DNA of 64,000 bases, from assembly GCA_018296165.2 (NCBI GenBank), contig JACKQL020000051.1, positions 310,001 to 374,000 of the forward strand, written 5' to 3'. Source of the stretch: Termitomyces sp. T153. Taxonomy: Eukaryota > Basidiomycota > Agaricomycetes > Agaricales > Lyophyllaceae. Positions 23,013 to 34,891 of the stretch are shown one piece after another (the first letter of the stretch is position 1; each line of letters begins with the position of its first letter). A model generated the notes under the pieces. It saw only the letters and a list, made by a program, of their open reading frames with translations, did no database searches and was not told where the DNA came from. A program made the position numbers and the translations under genes.

Positions 23013-24599
23013 GAAAATACATACACAATCACTCTGCAGTTTTATAGTATGCTCAGTTATATTTTGACGTCTGAATTCGAATACAAAGGCAATAACATCT
23101 GCTTCGTGATGCACCCATGATACCGAATGGATGAATGATCTCTGTTTATACCGTCGACAAGCCACACTGCAGCGCTAGGAGGCGGGGGTAAAGCATTAAC
23201 TCTACTCCAATAGTAAGTAACGGTGCTCATTGCGGTGTAGTGGTGAATGTATAGTATTTTGTGGTAGAATTCTCTTCTCAGAGTCTCGTGTGGCAGGTAT
23301 AATGCGCGGTCACGTCGCGAAGCAAGTCAGTAAAGACAATGGATGTTGGGTATTATTCGGAGAGACTGGATGATGGCCTATGGCATGGTCCATCCTCCTG
23401 ATTTTTCAAGTACGCAAACACAAAACGACTGGGGTACATTGACAGGTTTTGCGCAGTGGACACGATTCTAGCGCACACGCGACGCCTAGCAGGCAAAGAA
23501 GGCTATGATTTCAAGTTTCTATCTCTATCTCTATTTCTATTTCCCCCTCGTCTTTAGCTCATTTTCTCCCCTCCATTCTCATTTGCCACATGACACCGAT
23601 CGGCCTGCTACTACACATCGCCCTATCCCAAATTCGTACAAGCTAGCGAAATTACCACCAGGAAAGACCCGGATCAAACGCTTACAACATAGGGTTTAGG
23701 GTGACATCATCAAGTGGACTTATTCTTCCCACATCTACGGTCGCCATTGATACACATCCGATTGTCGAGCTGAGAGTGGGAAAACTAGCAGACAAGATAA
23801 TCGATAATTGCGTAACAATTGTCCGACGAAGCCCGTTGTCACTAGTCATTTGAATGGATGGGTGACCATTCCGTCTACGGAGAGGCTTCCTCATTCACAA
23901 TGAATGGTTACGAGTCTACCATGTTTGGATTCTTTTATGATACACGCGCCACACACCGCAGCAGAAACAGCGCAACGTCCCATACTTCCAGAATAGGAGA
24001 ATCCACCTGTATTCAAGCATCAAGTCAAATCAGGAATTTGAAGAGCCCCTGAGGTACATGACATGTAAGTATCGATATATCTGGCGCTGAGCGATGATCA
24101 TGGGACGGTGAACCAAGGTGAAAATTACCTCTGTAAACCGTATTTTACATATCGGATTGATTATCTTGATATCACCAAACCAAAGTTTGTATCTGGAGAG
24201 AGTGAAGCATCCTATGGTGCAGGGTGTCTAGTCGCCACTACTCTGGGACAGCAGTTGAAAACCAACGCTTGATGAGGAAAGGAGCGTGGCATCGCAACGC
24301 GCCCACTTGTGGATGGTCAACCGTAGAATTTCTAAATCTATTCTTTTAACATATATACATACATGGCTCGGCCAAACAAAAGACTCCATCAAAGCTGCAC
24401 CTGCACGAGCACGCACAAGACATTCCAAGTTGACTCAAATCAACGTGATCTTGTGCTAAGCGCCCTGCACCATACACGTTACACATCTCACAGAAGGATT
24501 CCTGATGCTGTTGCAGCAGCTATGGACATATCATCGTAAAGGGAGCGGCAGAATTGGGGAGGAAGGAGGAATCAGTATATTTTTATGTTAAGGCGCTGT
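23013..24599. other. Intergenic, nothing recognised
   Basis: CG content is normal and no long frame has a family signature. A pyrimidine-rich stretch (CTATCTCTATCTCTATTTC near 23517-23536) resembles a fungal promoter tract, but no gene follows it convincingly. Confidence 0.45.
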
Positions 24600-24960
24600 T
24601 TTTATGTGGCTAACCATACATGGGAATTTTGCCTCGAGCTATCGTGTCCTAGTGCCTGCAGTATTTAATGGGTTATGCCTCATAGCCAGTTTACTACAAT
24701 CTAGACCTTTCAGAGTTCATATTCCCACAACTAAGTCCCATACTATCCGGACATCGAGTCATCAAGTTGGTCGCCCCCCTCTACGGCATAATGCCTCCCT
24801 AGCCTAACACCGGCCGCCCGGCGTCGTTGAAATAACCCACGTGGTGTCTAAGGTGTTTTCAACACAGGCGCACTCAGCCAGAGTCGAAACCCGGACCTTG
24901 CGCTCGCAAGTCAGGTGACCTGCTATGGGTGCCAGGGCGGAATTGGGCTTGACTATCTCC
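24600..24960 (-). repeat. tRNA-derived SINE-like repeat, copy B (CG-rich)
   Basis: Reverse complement of about 24795-24935 aligns with copy A at 10460-10600. Shared blocks include GACTTGCGAGCGCAAGGTC and CGACTCTGGCTGAGTGCGCC, with TG or CA in copy A where CG stands here. The B-box core TTCGACTC is intact. The 5' A-box half differs from copy A, so this copy may be 5' altered or truncated. Its 3' portion near 24604-24657 also resembles 44298-44350. Confidence 0.6.
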
Positions 24961-25294
24961 GTCAAATTTCAGAATCTCCAAAATCGGTCTTGACAATCAA
25001 TCTCGTTCATTGAAATATGCATTTGATCAAGAGGAATGAGAAATTGTATAATTTCTCAAGGTGTAGTTTTACTTATACAAAAATAGCGGTGACTAAGCGC
25101 GTGCATCATAGGGAATTTCGCATACTTAGGTCTGATTTCACCGCCATCATCGGCACGACGGCACCAAACAAACCTTCGTCAACATCATTCAGACTGATCA
25201 GGACTGATCACTGGCATACACTGGCATAGACGAGTTCCTTCTGTGCATTCTCAATTTCCGCTTGCTTTTTCGCTTCTGACTGCTTCGGCCTATC

Positions 25295-27416
25295 ATGGCA
25301 CGAAAACCGATAACCTATGCTCGGAAAAGGAACCGGAACACTGGAAAGCCTGGTGTGCAGACGAGAGCTGGAGAGCCCGAATCACCTACCATCGCTACAT
25401 TAAACCCTGGCGAAGAATTAACTATTTGTGAAATGGAACGCCGAATGCTGAAGAGATCACGTCAATCCTGGAATGCTAATGCTACTGGTCGGATAGAAAA
25501 CATAGAACACCTTTTCAAGAAACCCAAACTGGATAGCTGCTATCACGTACACGAATTTCCTCGGACAGCTATCTCTCCGATCGACCTACAAGGAATTCAA
25601 ACGCCACACAATACTAATCTTGCTCGGGAACAGGTCTTCGAACTTGAATCATCTCGAGGAAGAGCTCCTCAGGCAGCGGAATACGAGCTTTCTCCTGTCC
25701 CTTCCGCTTTACCTCTGGCGTTTTCAAATAAGCAAACCCTCTTAGCGCGTAGCGTCAGCCGAAATAGATCTTTGCACAAGACAAGCTCTATTAATCTCAA
25801 AGAAAATGTTTTACCCTCAAGGTCGTCTTCCAAATCAAGACCTAGCTCATCTGACTCCGTCAACGGTAAACGTACCGCAAAACTCAGGTCCAAAATTTCC
25901 ACACGTGGATCACTGCTCGCTAGCCCCTTTGCTTCAAAACCTTTCAGTCCAAAACCATCGTCAACGTTTTCTTCTCAAGTCAAACCACTGCAAAAGTCAA
26001 GCTCGAAACGAACACTTTCTGACACACATTTCAACCCTAATCTCCCGTTGTACCGCACACAACCACTGGTTCAGGCTCACAGCACCAATACGTCACCTAT
26101 CTCTCGTCATGAAGATGAATCGATCAAAGTCCGCCGTCCTTCGGCACCTAGTGCTACTTCGCAGCGCCCAGATGTTACTGCCTGGTTTTCGTCTTATAGT
26201 TCTGCAACCAATTTTCGCAATCAAATTCTCTCGTCGTCTGCTGACTTCTTTGTTTCGGGTTTTCGAAGCCGTGATCTCGCTGTTGATTTCAACCGCCCTC
26301 CATCTCAGCTTTCTTGTAATTTTGACTATGATGAGGCTTTTTTCGGAGATGTTTTAGAAATATCGACTCCATTCAAACCTAAGGGACAGCACCAGAGCGA
26401 ACTTGTCTATTCTAACTCGCCTAGTCACGATGAAAACTTGGAAGGTTGTATTTTTCACTCGTCTGACATGCATACCACTCGCCCTTTGTCGCTCAATCCG
26501 GACATTTTCGGGTCTTGGGTCAGCGACAGTCTCATCTCGTCACCGACATTCTCTCAGAAAAGCGCATATAGTCATAGTCATGAGGACCGTGACACTGTAT
26601 TAGACCTAGACTGCGAATTGGCTAAACCTGCTAGTCCCCTTCCTGCATCTGGTACAGAACGGTCGCCGTCCCCGTTATACATAGAAAGTCCAGGGTCTCT
26701 CCAGGATCTCTTCAACAAGCTAGACCTCAAATTTGATGATGGCGCGTATTCTATATATTTGTATCACAGATTATTGACAAAAACGCATACGTTCAGGAAA
26801 ATCTGTGCCTCCTATGCGAACTAGATCTCTGGATCTCGAGAATGATCGATCGTTCGATGGACAACCCCTACAATCACCAGCACAAATCTCGCCTTCCCAG
26901 ACAAAGCAACCTGCCGTCGAATCTAGAACTGAACAACGTACTGGGCGTGATAGGCGTGGAACGATTCGCGCGTCCGACTGTTTCGTTGTAAGATCACCTG
27001 ATTTACCAGGCCCTAGAAGAACAAGGAGTGGTACTGTTGTTCAAGGTTCTACTCGCCCTCGCAGAGATCGGAGTGACACTATTGTTGCTCGGCCATCTAA
27101 CCTAGCGTCGTCTAGATATGCTCTAGCATCCTGTGTTGGGGATATCGACACGTCCGACATCAGCGGGGATGCTGGACGTCGGGTCGATGCATTGATGGTC
27201 ACTGATGAAGATCAAGACGACGAGCTTCTGCTGAAGAATCATTGGATTGACGAAGAATGGGTCGTAGCTGCGCCGCCGTCTCCAGTACTCCCTCGTCGAA
27301 AGAGGAAGATTCTCACTCCGTGGAGGAGGCGGTTTGAAGAAAAGAAAGCGCTGGGCATCTGGGGTATGGAACATGACCATGATGATGGAGAAGATGATCC
27401 GATCCGTTGTTTCTGA
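25295..27416 (+). CDS. Unrecognised 680-residue disordered protein with R-x-R-S-x-T-I/V repeats
   Basis: The family is not recognised. Two exons, 25295-26745 and 26825-27416, close in frame (2,043 nt). The N-terminus KPITYARKRNRNTG and a basic cluster are followed by about 400 Ser-rich residues of low complexity. Exon 2 holds three related short repeats: RDRRGTIRAS, PRRTRSGTVVQGS and PRRDRSDTIVARPS. The C-terminus is ordered-looking: HWIDEEWVV, then RRKRKILTPWRRRFEEKKALGIWGM and a His/Asp-rich end. The repeats look like basophilic kinase sites. A nuclear, cell-cycle or chromatin role would fit but is only inference. The intron 3' end (26824) was chosen because it alone joins exon 1 to the repeat-bearing frame; another site would give a different, soon-ending frame. 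Confidence 0.7.
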
Positions 27417-30092
27417 AGTGATCGTCTTCACTTATTCTTATTTGCTTCTACTTTGTTGAAATGCTATCCTATGCAATGAACGGCTCAATCTGGCCTCTCG
27501 AATTACTTAAGCAGGTATCTATTGAGGATCGCCAATGAAAGACCTTGTCCTGCCATTATTTGTGACACTGTACACTAAGTCATTATCTGTGAGGGGTGTT
27601 TGCATGCAACACCCAGACATAGCATTGGGTGACAATTGAAGAACAATTGAAATAACTTCAAAATTCTCAATGAGTGTTTTTGATGAAACCATAAAAGGAG
27701 TATCATTGGTTGATTATAAATAAGTCCCGAAATGAGCAAAATATCTGAAGATTACTTGACAATGACCTTATGTTCGAAAATGATCTAACAAGGATCTTCT
27801 ATGGATAGATCATATAATGTTTTCCTTTTTTCTACAAAAGTATCTGTCACTCTTTAGAAGATTTCTTTCAAATTGTCTTTTTTGGTGTTCCTATAGACCA
27901 CCAGACATCTACACAGTTAGCTTCTAGCTTCTAGTGATCCAGTCTCTCGGAATCTGGTTTTCAATATTAAATCGGAGACACTTCAACAAACTTTTAAAAA
28001 GTATTTTAATTTCCTTATTTAATCTTTTATTCAAGATGATCCACACAGGGCCACTGAAATTGAAAATCAATTCATGATCATCTTTTTATGGCTTCAATAA
28101 TAAAAACACTCAAAGAGAATTTTCGAATCTTACTTATCATATTCTTGAATTCTTCCAGCTCGAAATATTGTTCCCCAGTGGCTGTGTCTTAGTTTCAAGT
28201 CGCGTAGTGGCAGCGGCCATGGCCTACTATAGTTAATAATGATAGTGTAAGCGAGGGCGCCCTATCTGCACATCAATATATCAGCGACTTCGAAATAAGA
28301 GTTTTGTCCTCGGGTGGAGGGCTCAAGTAAGTGAGCACGTGAATATTTGAGTCGGCCACTTACATAAAGTGAAATAACAAATATCCAACAAGAACAGCTG
28401 CTTTTGAGGGCTATCACGGCCATCCGATACAACGTTCGAATCTGCCAGTGATGTGGCGTTCTGATAAAATTTGCTCGGGGATCACAGTTTCACACTTAGT
28501 AATCTGAGGTGCAGTGACAGCGACTCACGATTAGTGGAAACCCCTGAGATGGTGCACTTTAAAGTTCACTTTCGGGATCGGCCGCCGCGTCTAGGAAGTA
28601 CACGGAAAAGAGATTTTGCTTTCTTTATCAATTCCAAGTCTAGCATCGCTTCTTGATGGCTGTCAGTATTTTCTTCCTTCAAAAAATCATGAGTCAAACT
28701 GACTTGATCGCTATTCCCAGAGCCCGACAGTACATACAAGACATCGATGCCAGGTAGGAATAGGAATACTGGCACTCGGGGGTCCTTTTAGTGAAGTTTG
28801 AAGCTCAAGGGTTTCATTGAATCTCCAAGCCAAAAAAAATAACTACATACACGACTTACCTGCACTTGTATATTGCTTCCGAGCAGCGGGATTTATTCAG
28901 TTCGTCCGATTCGGATCCGGTAACCCCGGTTACTTCCTCGGAAGAGGAATGCAAGTTCTCTTGCACTCTAAATAAAGATCCATTGCGCATATTTTCTTGC
29001 ATACAAATCGACGATGTGACAGGCATCAAGAATTTGTCAATGAAGCGAAGTATTTGATGCCTAACAGTAGATCTCTACTCTTTTCCGTTCAACTTCAACA
29101 GGTTGCGTGCTATTTGGATAAACTGAAGTTGTAAATGAAGGTCAGTGGCCCTCGTCTTACTTTAAAACGTGAAAAAGAATCTTGCATCAGCGCTCGGAGT
29201 CTGTGCAGGGTCACAAGGTACTCGAATTGCATCCGTCCGTATCGAGATGCCCCTTTCTTTCCCGCACCAAGTCGGGATATCTTGCATGCAGGGTCCGATA
29301 ATATGTCGTCGGTTACGTTACCTTCTTTGTTGGTGGCGTAGGTATGTATAACGTGGCGGTGTTGAGAATCATTAGAGTTGTATGCCTAGTTCTCGTGAGA
29401 TAGTAAACGAGAAAATTTAAAAAGTAACATTATTCATATTGAGTTGAATGTATGCTGTGCTAGATGGAACTATTGAAATGACATACATCTCATAGTTACG
29501 TGGCGTATTTGATCCATGGAGGTCAATGGCCCACACGGCTGCTACTTGAGGATCATACAGACCAGGAAAAGTCTGTGATCATGAGTCAAGGTCCGACTGG
29601 CTGTTAAACCATGACGCTGATTGACATTGAGTTGCGCAGGAAACTGGCGATGATGTTATCGGAAGATGGGAAAGAACCGCTGTATCTTAAACGAAGGAAA
29701 AACTCCAACTTTCATTTTTATAAGTATGATAGTTCTGATTCAAACAGGCATAGTCGACGAGACGGCTGTTCTTGATTGATCCCCAGCAAAAACCTGAGTC
29801 AAAGCAAAGAACTGACGGTGCGCGAAGTAATGGGACAAGTGGTATTGATAACCCCGTTGAATGCCTCTTGTTTTGAACAATCTTCATCTCCGCTGGATGT
29901 GGGTACTAGTCGACTACATCACATGCATTCAAGATATCCTCCCTTGAGTTCGGAGATGCACGAGTTTGAATTTGCAAAGGTCTTTGTATAGATTACCTGT
30001 TATTGATATACTTCTCAACATAGAAAAATTGATACTGAATAAATCATGCTGCATAACACATAGATGGCCAAAAATTACTAGATAGACGGACT
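27417..30092. other. 2.7-kb AT-rich intergenic region, no gene recognised
   Basis: Frames are short and carry no family signature. Normal CG frequency distinguishes it from the transposon nests. A GTTCGAATC near 28435 resembles a tRNA T-loop but no cloverleaf can be built around it. It could hold non-coding RNA or a lineage-specific spliced gene that I cannot see. Confidence 0.4.
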
Positions 30093-31096
30093 TCAAGACT
30101 CGTTGTCATCCACTCCCGCTGACTTCCACCTCAAATTGCCCTCGTAAAACTCAATAAGCTGCACTATACATGTCAACGTTCATGTTGAAGATATTCATTG
30201 AGCAGACTTGCCTTCTGGGGGAAACGCTGAGAACAGAGTTTAGAGTTTTCCATAACACGATCGCCAGTTTTGCTGGGAAAACTTCAGGATAAAAAACATC
30301 AATCTAAGAATGAAGACATACAGAGTAAAGTACACGCGAAGGCTGCCGTCAGGTGCACGTTCTATAGTATCGATCGTGTCCACCAGATGCTCCCAAGTCT
30401 GAACGGTCATATACGCCGACATATCTCCAACGACCACCTCATCTTCAAGAGGATGGGAATCCTCATTGTCTTCGTTGGCGGCTCCATTCTTCTTGGCTTT
30501 CTTGGTTGCCCTGTCTTCCGAGATAGACTCTTTGGCACCTTGAGATTTTCTCCCGCGTTTCTTGGTCGTAGTACTGGCAGATGCATCGACATCCTCAGAA
30601 GCAAATGATTTTCGCGACTTCTTTGGGGTTTTCGCAGCATCTAACGACTTCCTGGCTTTTTTGGGGTGCTTCTTCCAGAATTCCTCGATGAGAGTCCCTG
30701 CATTTCTGGACAACGCGATTAGCGCGTCGAGTCTCGTGTATGAGACAGAGTACGTACCCAGCATCTTGTTCATCTACCCAGCTATTCTCGCTGTCGTCGT
30801 AACCCTTCCACTTGACAAAATAACCTATCCTTCCCTGCGAAAAAAGCAAATCAATGCATGTCGCGCAAAACAACGCGCATCGCGTGGAGGATGACACACA
30901 CATTGGGAAAAGATCCTCTTTTGGCATCGAGGATCTCTTCTATCTCATATTCTTCTTCCACATCTCCTTCCTCTCCACCTTCGTCCTCATCGACTTCCAT
31001 CGGTTCATCGACTTTGCTCTTTTTGTTGGCCCGGTTCTTCTGGGACCTCTCGTCGTCGCTTTCGCCGTCAGAGTGCACTGGTGAGACTTTTGCCAT
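30093..31096 (-). CDS. HP1/Swi6-type chromodomain protein
   Basis: Heterochromatin protein 1 homologue, 260 residues. The N-terminal tail is acidic. The chromodomain begins EYEIEEILDAKRGSFPN and continues GRIGYFVKWKGYDDSENSWVDEQDA, with the aromatic cage Y, W and a third aromatic-position residue in place. A basic hinge (KKARKSLDAAKTPKKSRKS, KKRGRKSQ) follows. A chromoshadow-like C-terminus reads WEHLVDTIDTIERAPDGSLRVYF and LIEFYEGNLRWK. Exons 30902-31096, 30758-30834, 30322-30705, 30212-30272 and 30093-30158 sum to 783 nt. The last intron uses a GC donor (AAG|GCAAGT). The family binds methylated H3K9 and compacts silent chromatin. Its neighbour Y14 lies upstream on the same strand, 361 bp away. 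Confidence 0.93.
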
Positions 31097-31457
31097 GAAG
31101 GGAAACTAGAGAGTAGAATAGAACGAAACAAAGACTGCGCGGTACAGAAGAAAGTTGAACACAGCTGTCAGTTGAGCTGCGTGTGAAAGGTTGCCTAAGC
31201 TGAACTTCAATTCGAGCCAAATTGCAATTTCAGTCAACAAATCGTTCGCAAATTCGTGCATCACTTTTGTATCAAGAATTATACATCACAAGGATTGAGT
31301 TATGGAGTATATTCTAATATACAGGCGCTAACGTAGGGTAACAAAGGTAGACTTCTGATAAGGAATGACTTTCAGAAGTTGACGCCAAACAACAAATTGA
31401 AAGAGATGGCCACTAGCAATACAAACAGTGAAAAATAGAAGATAAACAATTTCGTGG

Positions 31458-32172
31458 CTATCTTCGGCGACCGGGGCTCGCACTACGACCTCGGGGACCT
31501 CTACCCTTTTTCGGTCCAGATGGGGGAGGTCGTACAAACGCGAAATCACACTGTATCTCCTGCTCCAAAAGAGTTGTTCCAGATGCACCATCAATCGCTT
31601 TCTGAGCTTCGGCCATCGTCTCATATTCAACTAGAGCATATCCCTGAAGTGCGCAAGCGGTCCAAATACATAAATGCATTGTGTGTGAAGGAATTGAGTG
31701 TTACTGACCTTCACATAACCCGTACGACGGTCGAGGTTCAAGTGCAAGTTCTTGATCTCTCCGAAATCAGCAAACTTGTCAGTAACATCTTCTTCAGTTG
31801 CCTCCTCATGGACATTAGTAACGAGAACTATCCATCCCTCAACAGCTGCACGAAGATTCTTTGAAGTCTGAACTCTGTTTCATCATGAGCTAAAACTTAC
31901 AGCGCGCAGCTCTTGTATCAGGATCCTTGGTATGTGTACTCTCTACGCGATCATAAGTTTGTTCCGTCGTAGCAGGTGCGTCAGGGGCTCCTAGACCCCA
32001 GGTAGGTCAAGGTAACTTGTATAAGATATAATTGTGAACGAACCCGTGTTTTGAAAGCCTCGGCCTCTTCTCCTCACAGAACCACCTACTATAGAGACTC
32101 TTCATGAATATGCTATTCGCGAAGAATGGTACTCAACATACCATCATCGATGTTCATGCCATCGTCCGACAT
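31458..32172 (-). CDS. RBM8A (Y14): RBM8A/Y14 exon junction complex RNA-binding protein
   Basis: Y14 pairs with Mago nashi in the exon junction complex left on spliced mRNA. The 161-residue product begins [10 protein letters not shown], has an RRM ([37 protein letters not shown] as RNP1 region, CDFAFV near its end) and an [11 protein letters not shown] tail as in animal Y14. Exons 32142-32172, 32044-32085, 31901-31990, 31709-31845 and 31458-31643 sum to 486 nt. Exon 2 has two adjacent possible acceptors (TAGTAG), which would add or omit one Val. Five exons for 161 residues is intron-dense, apt for an EJC member. Divergent from the MYND-like gene. Confidence 0.93.
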
Positions 32173-32795
32173 TTTTTTGTCGATGGTATGGCAGCAGGTA
32201 GATGTGTCACGCGGGGTGACAGCGTGACAACTTGTAGTTCGTTTCGTCAACGGTTCCGGCCGAACTATGATTTGTCATGAAACGTCCAAATCTGGTAAGA
32301 CTCGTCCAAATCGCCCTTGTTTCGACATGAAAATAGCTGCTACCGTGATACCTTGTCCAACGTCACTCCCAGAGAAAGAATTGAGACTTGATTGAGACGC
32401 TTCCGTTCATCACCGAATTGATTCTTTGAAATTGGGTATGTGACAAACAGGTCGATCCACGCGCCCAACCGTTAAACGAAGAGTTGACAGCAACCCTTAT
32501 TCTGCTTCTTGCATTATGATCCCGATCTTTTCCGTTTGTAGAAAGTCAGGACCCATTTTCATAGCCCACCTTTGCCCAAGTGTTGTGCCTGGTATCTCCT
32601 GAAACCACGATCTCGATTGTGACTTTGGCTCTAACACGATTGCACACAGTTGTACACACCTCTTTCGTAGTCATTTTTTGTCGGCCCGACTTTGGCAACA
32701 CGCGCATTTTTAAAGCGCGTCGAAGTTTGATCCTCCACCCACTCGTTCTTGTTTCTTAACCTCTTGCATCTTGCTCAAATCTCGCCCAAAACCCG
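32173..32795. promoter_or_regulatory. Divergent promoter region between Y14 and the MYND-like gene
   Basis: 623 bp between two start codons on opposite strands. TTTTTAAAGCGCG near 32707 on the + side could serve as a TATA-like element about 90 bp before the MYND-like start. Nothing else is identified. Confidence 0.4.
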
Positions 32796-33520
32796 ATGAA
32801 CTCTATGCCAATCATCAACCACCCGTGCACTTTTTGTTGTGCGCCGACTTCAATGTGGTGCAGCCGCTGTCAGAGCGCGTGGTACTGCAGTCCAGAACAC
32901 CTCCATGCTGTTTGTGCCGTTTCTGTCGCTGTTGGTTACACGACCCTCACTTTACACATAGGATTGGCAACGTCACCGAAAAGAATGTATACCTGCTCAG
33001 ACGTCAAGTGGCTATCACTTGAACATGATCGCCACTCCCCCACCTGCGGAGCCACAGTTCATCGAGGTGTCTGCTATTCTCTTCGCACCTGAGGAAGGTA
33101 CGGTCAACTGCTACCCTTATTTCGTATAACGTGACCGCTAAATCCCGGACTTCCTTAGAACGCCCAAGGATTATCACTGTTAGATGTCGACCATCTCACA
33201 AACCATCGCAGGGAATGTGCCCCACTCCCCTCGTTCAACCCTATTTTCCGGACAATCAAACTGAAGGTATTGTGTTGACGCAAGGTCTCAATGGGGAACC
33301 CTTGCGTTTCCCCCTGCATCTTTGGTATTCGCCATCGGCACTTCAAAAGGGAGCCCCTGTTAATCGGGCGATCTTTCACATCACCTCCGGAGCCGCTACC
33401 AAAAAGTGGTGTGGCACTGTTGTTGTTCTCAAATTCAACGGTTCCAGAAGACAAGGATATTCGGACGCGGGCTCAAATGACCTCCCGGCTCTCTCGGCTT
33501 ATTTCCTCGCTTACAGTTAG
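32796..33520 (+). CDS. Small protein with a partial MYND-type zinc finger
   Basis: Exons 32796-32909, 33001-33097 and 33159-33520 close in frame (190 residues). The N-terminus CTFCCAPTSMWCSRCQSAWYCSPEHLHA gives the first six Cys of a MYND finger. In this splice form the usual continuation (W-x2-H-x3-C) is absent; the chain goes on TSSGYHLNMIATPPPAEP. The rest reads VSAILFAPEE, RCRPSHKPSQGMC, LTQGLNGEPLRFPLHLWYS and GYSDAGSNDLPALSAYFLAY, a conserved-looking domain I cannot name. MYND fingers bind proline-rich peptides in transcription and methyltransferase proteins. Retaining part of the first intron in another frame (HDRHSPTC) would offer a possible H and C, so the splice model may be incomplete. 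Confidence 0.72.
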
Positions 33521-34891
33521 ATACTGGTGACCGAGTTCATTCGTAAGTACATACGCCATTTTCCTTTCAGCGGCAACGCTGATTTTCCCGTGATTAGCAA
33601 AAGTATAGGTCGTCATAAGCGGCTCGTATGTTTCGAATGCCGTATTTTATCTATGTTATATCTTTACGCTCGCTTTCTATAAGACATGGGCTATATAATA
33701 CAGCCATTTCAATTCCCCCATTAAATCGGCTGATGTTTCCACTACGTATGCATGTGACCTCTCCGAGAAGATGGGTTTTGCAAACTGACACAAATCATCA
33801 CAGTGAAGAACCAAGAAAGCAGACCAGTCAAACGACGACCATCAGTTATCAGTGATTAGATTTGTGATTGTAGCGGCGCGTTCCTAGGAGCCCACTTCAC
33901 CGCGTGAATGACACTAACACAAGTTCCGAGCTCCCTGCATCATTAATATTGCGTCTTCGGCAAGGACGACCGTTTCTTCGGAGTACGTGGCGTCTATAAC
34001 GACGTGTAATATGACAGAAAGAAATACATAAATGTTGAAAACTTTTTATTTAACCTTGAATGTGGCGGATCCGGCGAAGTCGGGTCATGTCAGTTGAGGA
34101 AAGATATACGTGGAACGTAGAGTCACTTGATACCCACGGCGAAAATTTTGAACTCCTAGCGTATTCTGGGGCCCACAAGATCCTTTGTAGTCTTGTTTGA
34201 TTCCCACTGCAGGCCCTACACTTGCGCCGCAAAGGGATTGTGCCTACATAGTGAATATTATTTAAACCTACATGGAAACAAGCCTGTAAGCGCTCACGAA
34301 ATTCAAGAAGCTGATGGGATCGAGATGAACTGATGTGAACCAAAACGAATGATCGTGCCCACCTCGGTTTGGTTCCAGAGTTTCGGTCGCTCCAAAGTTA
34401 TGTACACTGTTCTATTCTCCCTCAGCATTCATTCTGAGGGATGTACACTCTCCATGTATGTGTAGCGGCGTATTTTAGCCATTGGTTAAAGCTGAGAAAT
34501 GGACTATGGCCCCATCATCACTTGAGGGATGACCTGAGAGAAACATGGAGAAAATATCACACCTCACACCGCAGTCGAAGTTCCGAAGGTTTATACATAA
34601 CTTCGGAGGTAAAGATGCGATGCAAACGTCAGCTCGGGCATCGTCGACGGAGAAAATGTACACGTCAACCATTCATTGCCGACAATCACACCTCCATCGA
34701 CGTTCACAAACCAAAAGTAGCCACGGCAATTGAGTTGGCCGACGGCGAGAATACTAGCGGAGAGCAGGCTACTTCACTGTAACCTACTGTAGCTGAGGAA
34801 GAAAAGAACCCGAGAAATGATGACCGAGACTTCGATCACACTGACTTGTCACGCGAATATTTGATAAAACTTTTTCAATTGACTTACCACC
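33521..34891. other. Intergenic, nothing recognised
   Basis: About 1.4 kb with ordinary CG content and only short frames lacking domain signatures. It contains the 3' region of the MYND-like gene and the promoter of the Rrp4 gene. A short frame near 34441-34782 has no similarity I can name. Confidence 0.4.

Noticed and set aside
25295..25340. Resemblance of TYARKR to TYGxKR N-termini of some cohesin regulators
   Set aside because: Six residues are too few, and no acetyltransferase or Wapl domain follows.
26746..27100. Alternative second-exon frame beginning IIDKNAYVQENLC
   Set aside because: It hits stops after about 60 codons, while the chosen frame contains three internal repeats and continues to 27416.
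28425..28450. tRNA-like T-loop GTTCGAATC
   Set aside because: No A box, acceptor pairing or cloverleaf can be built around it.
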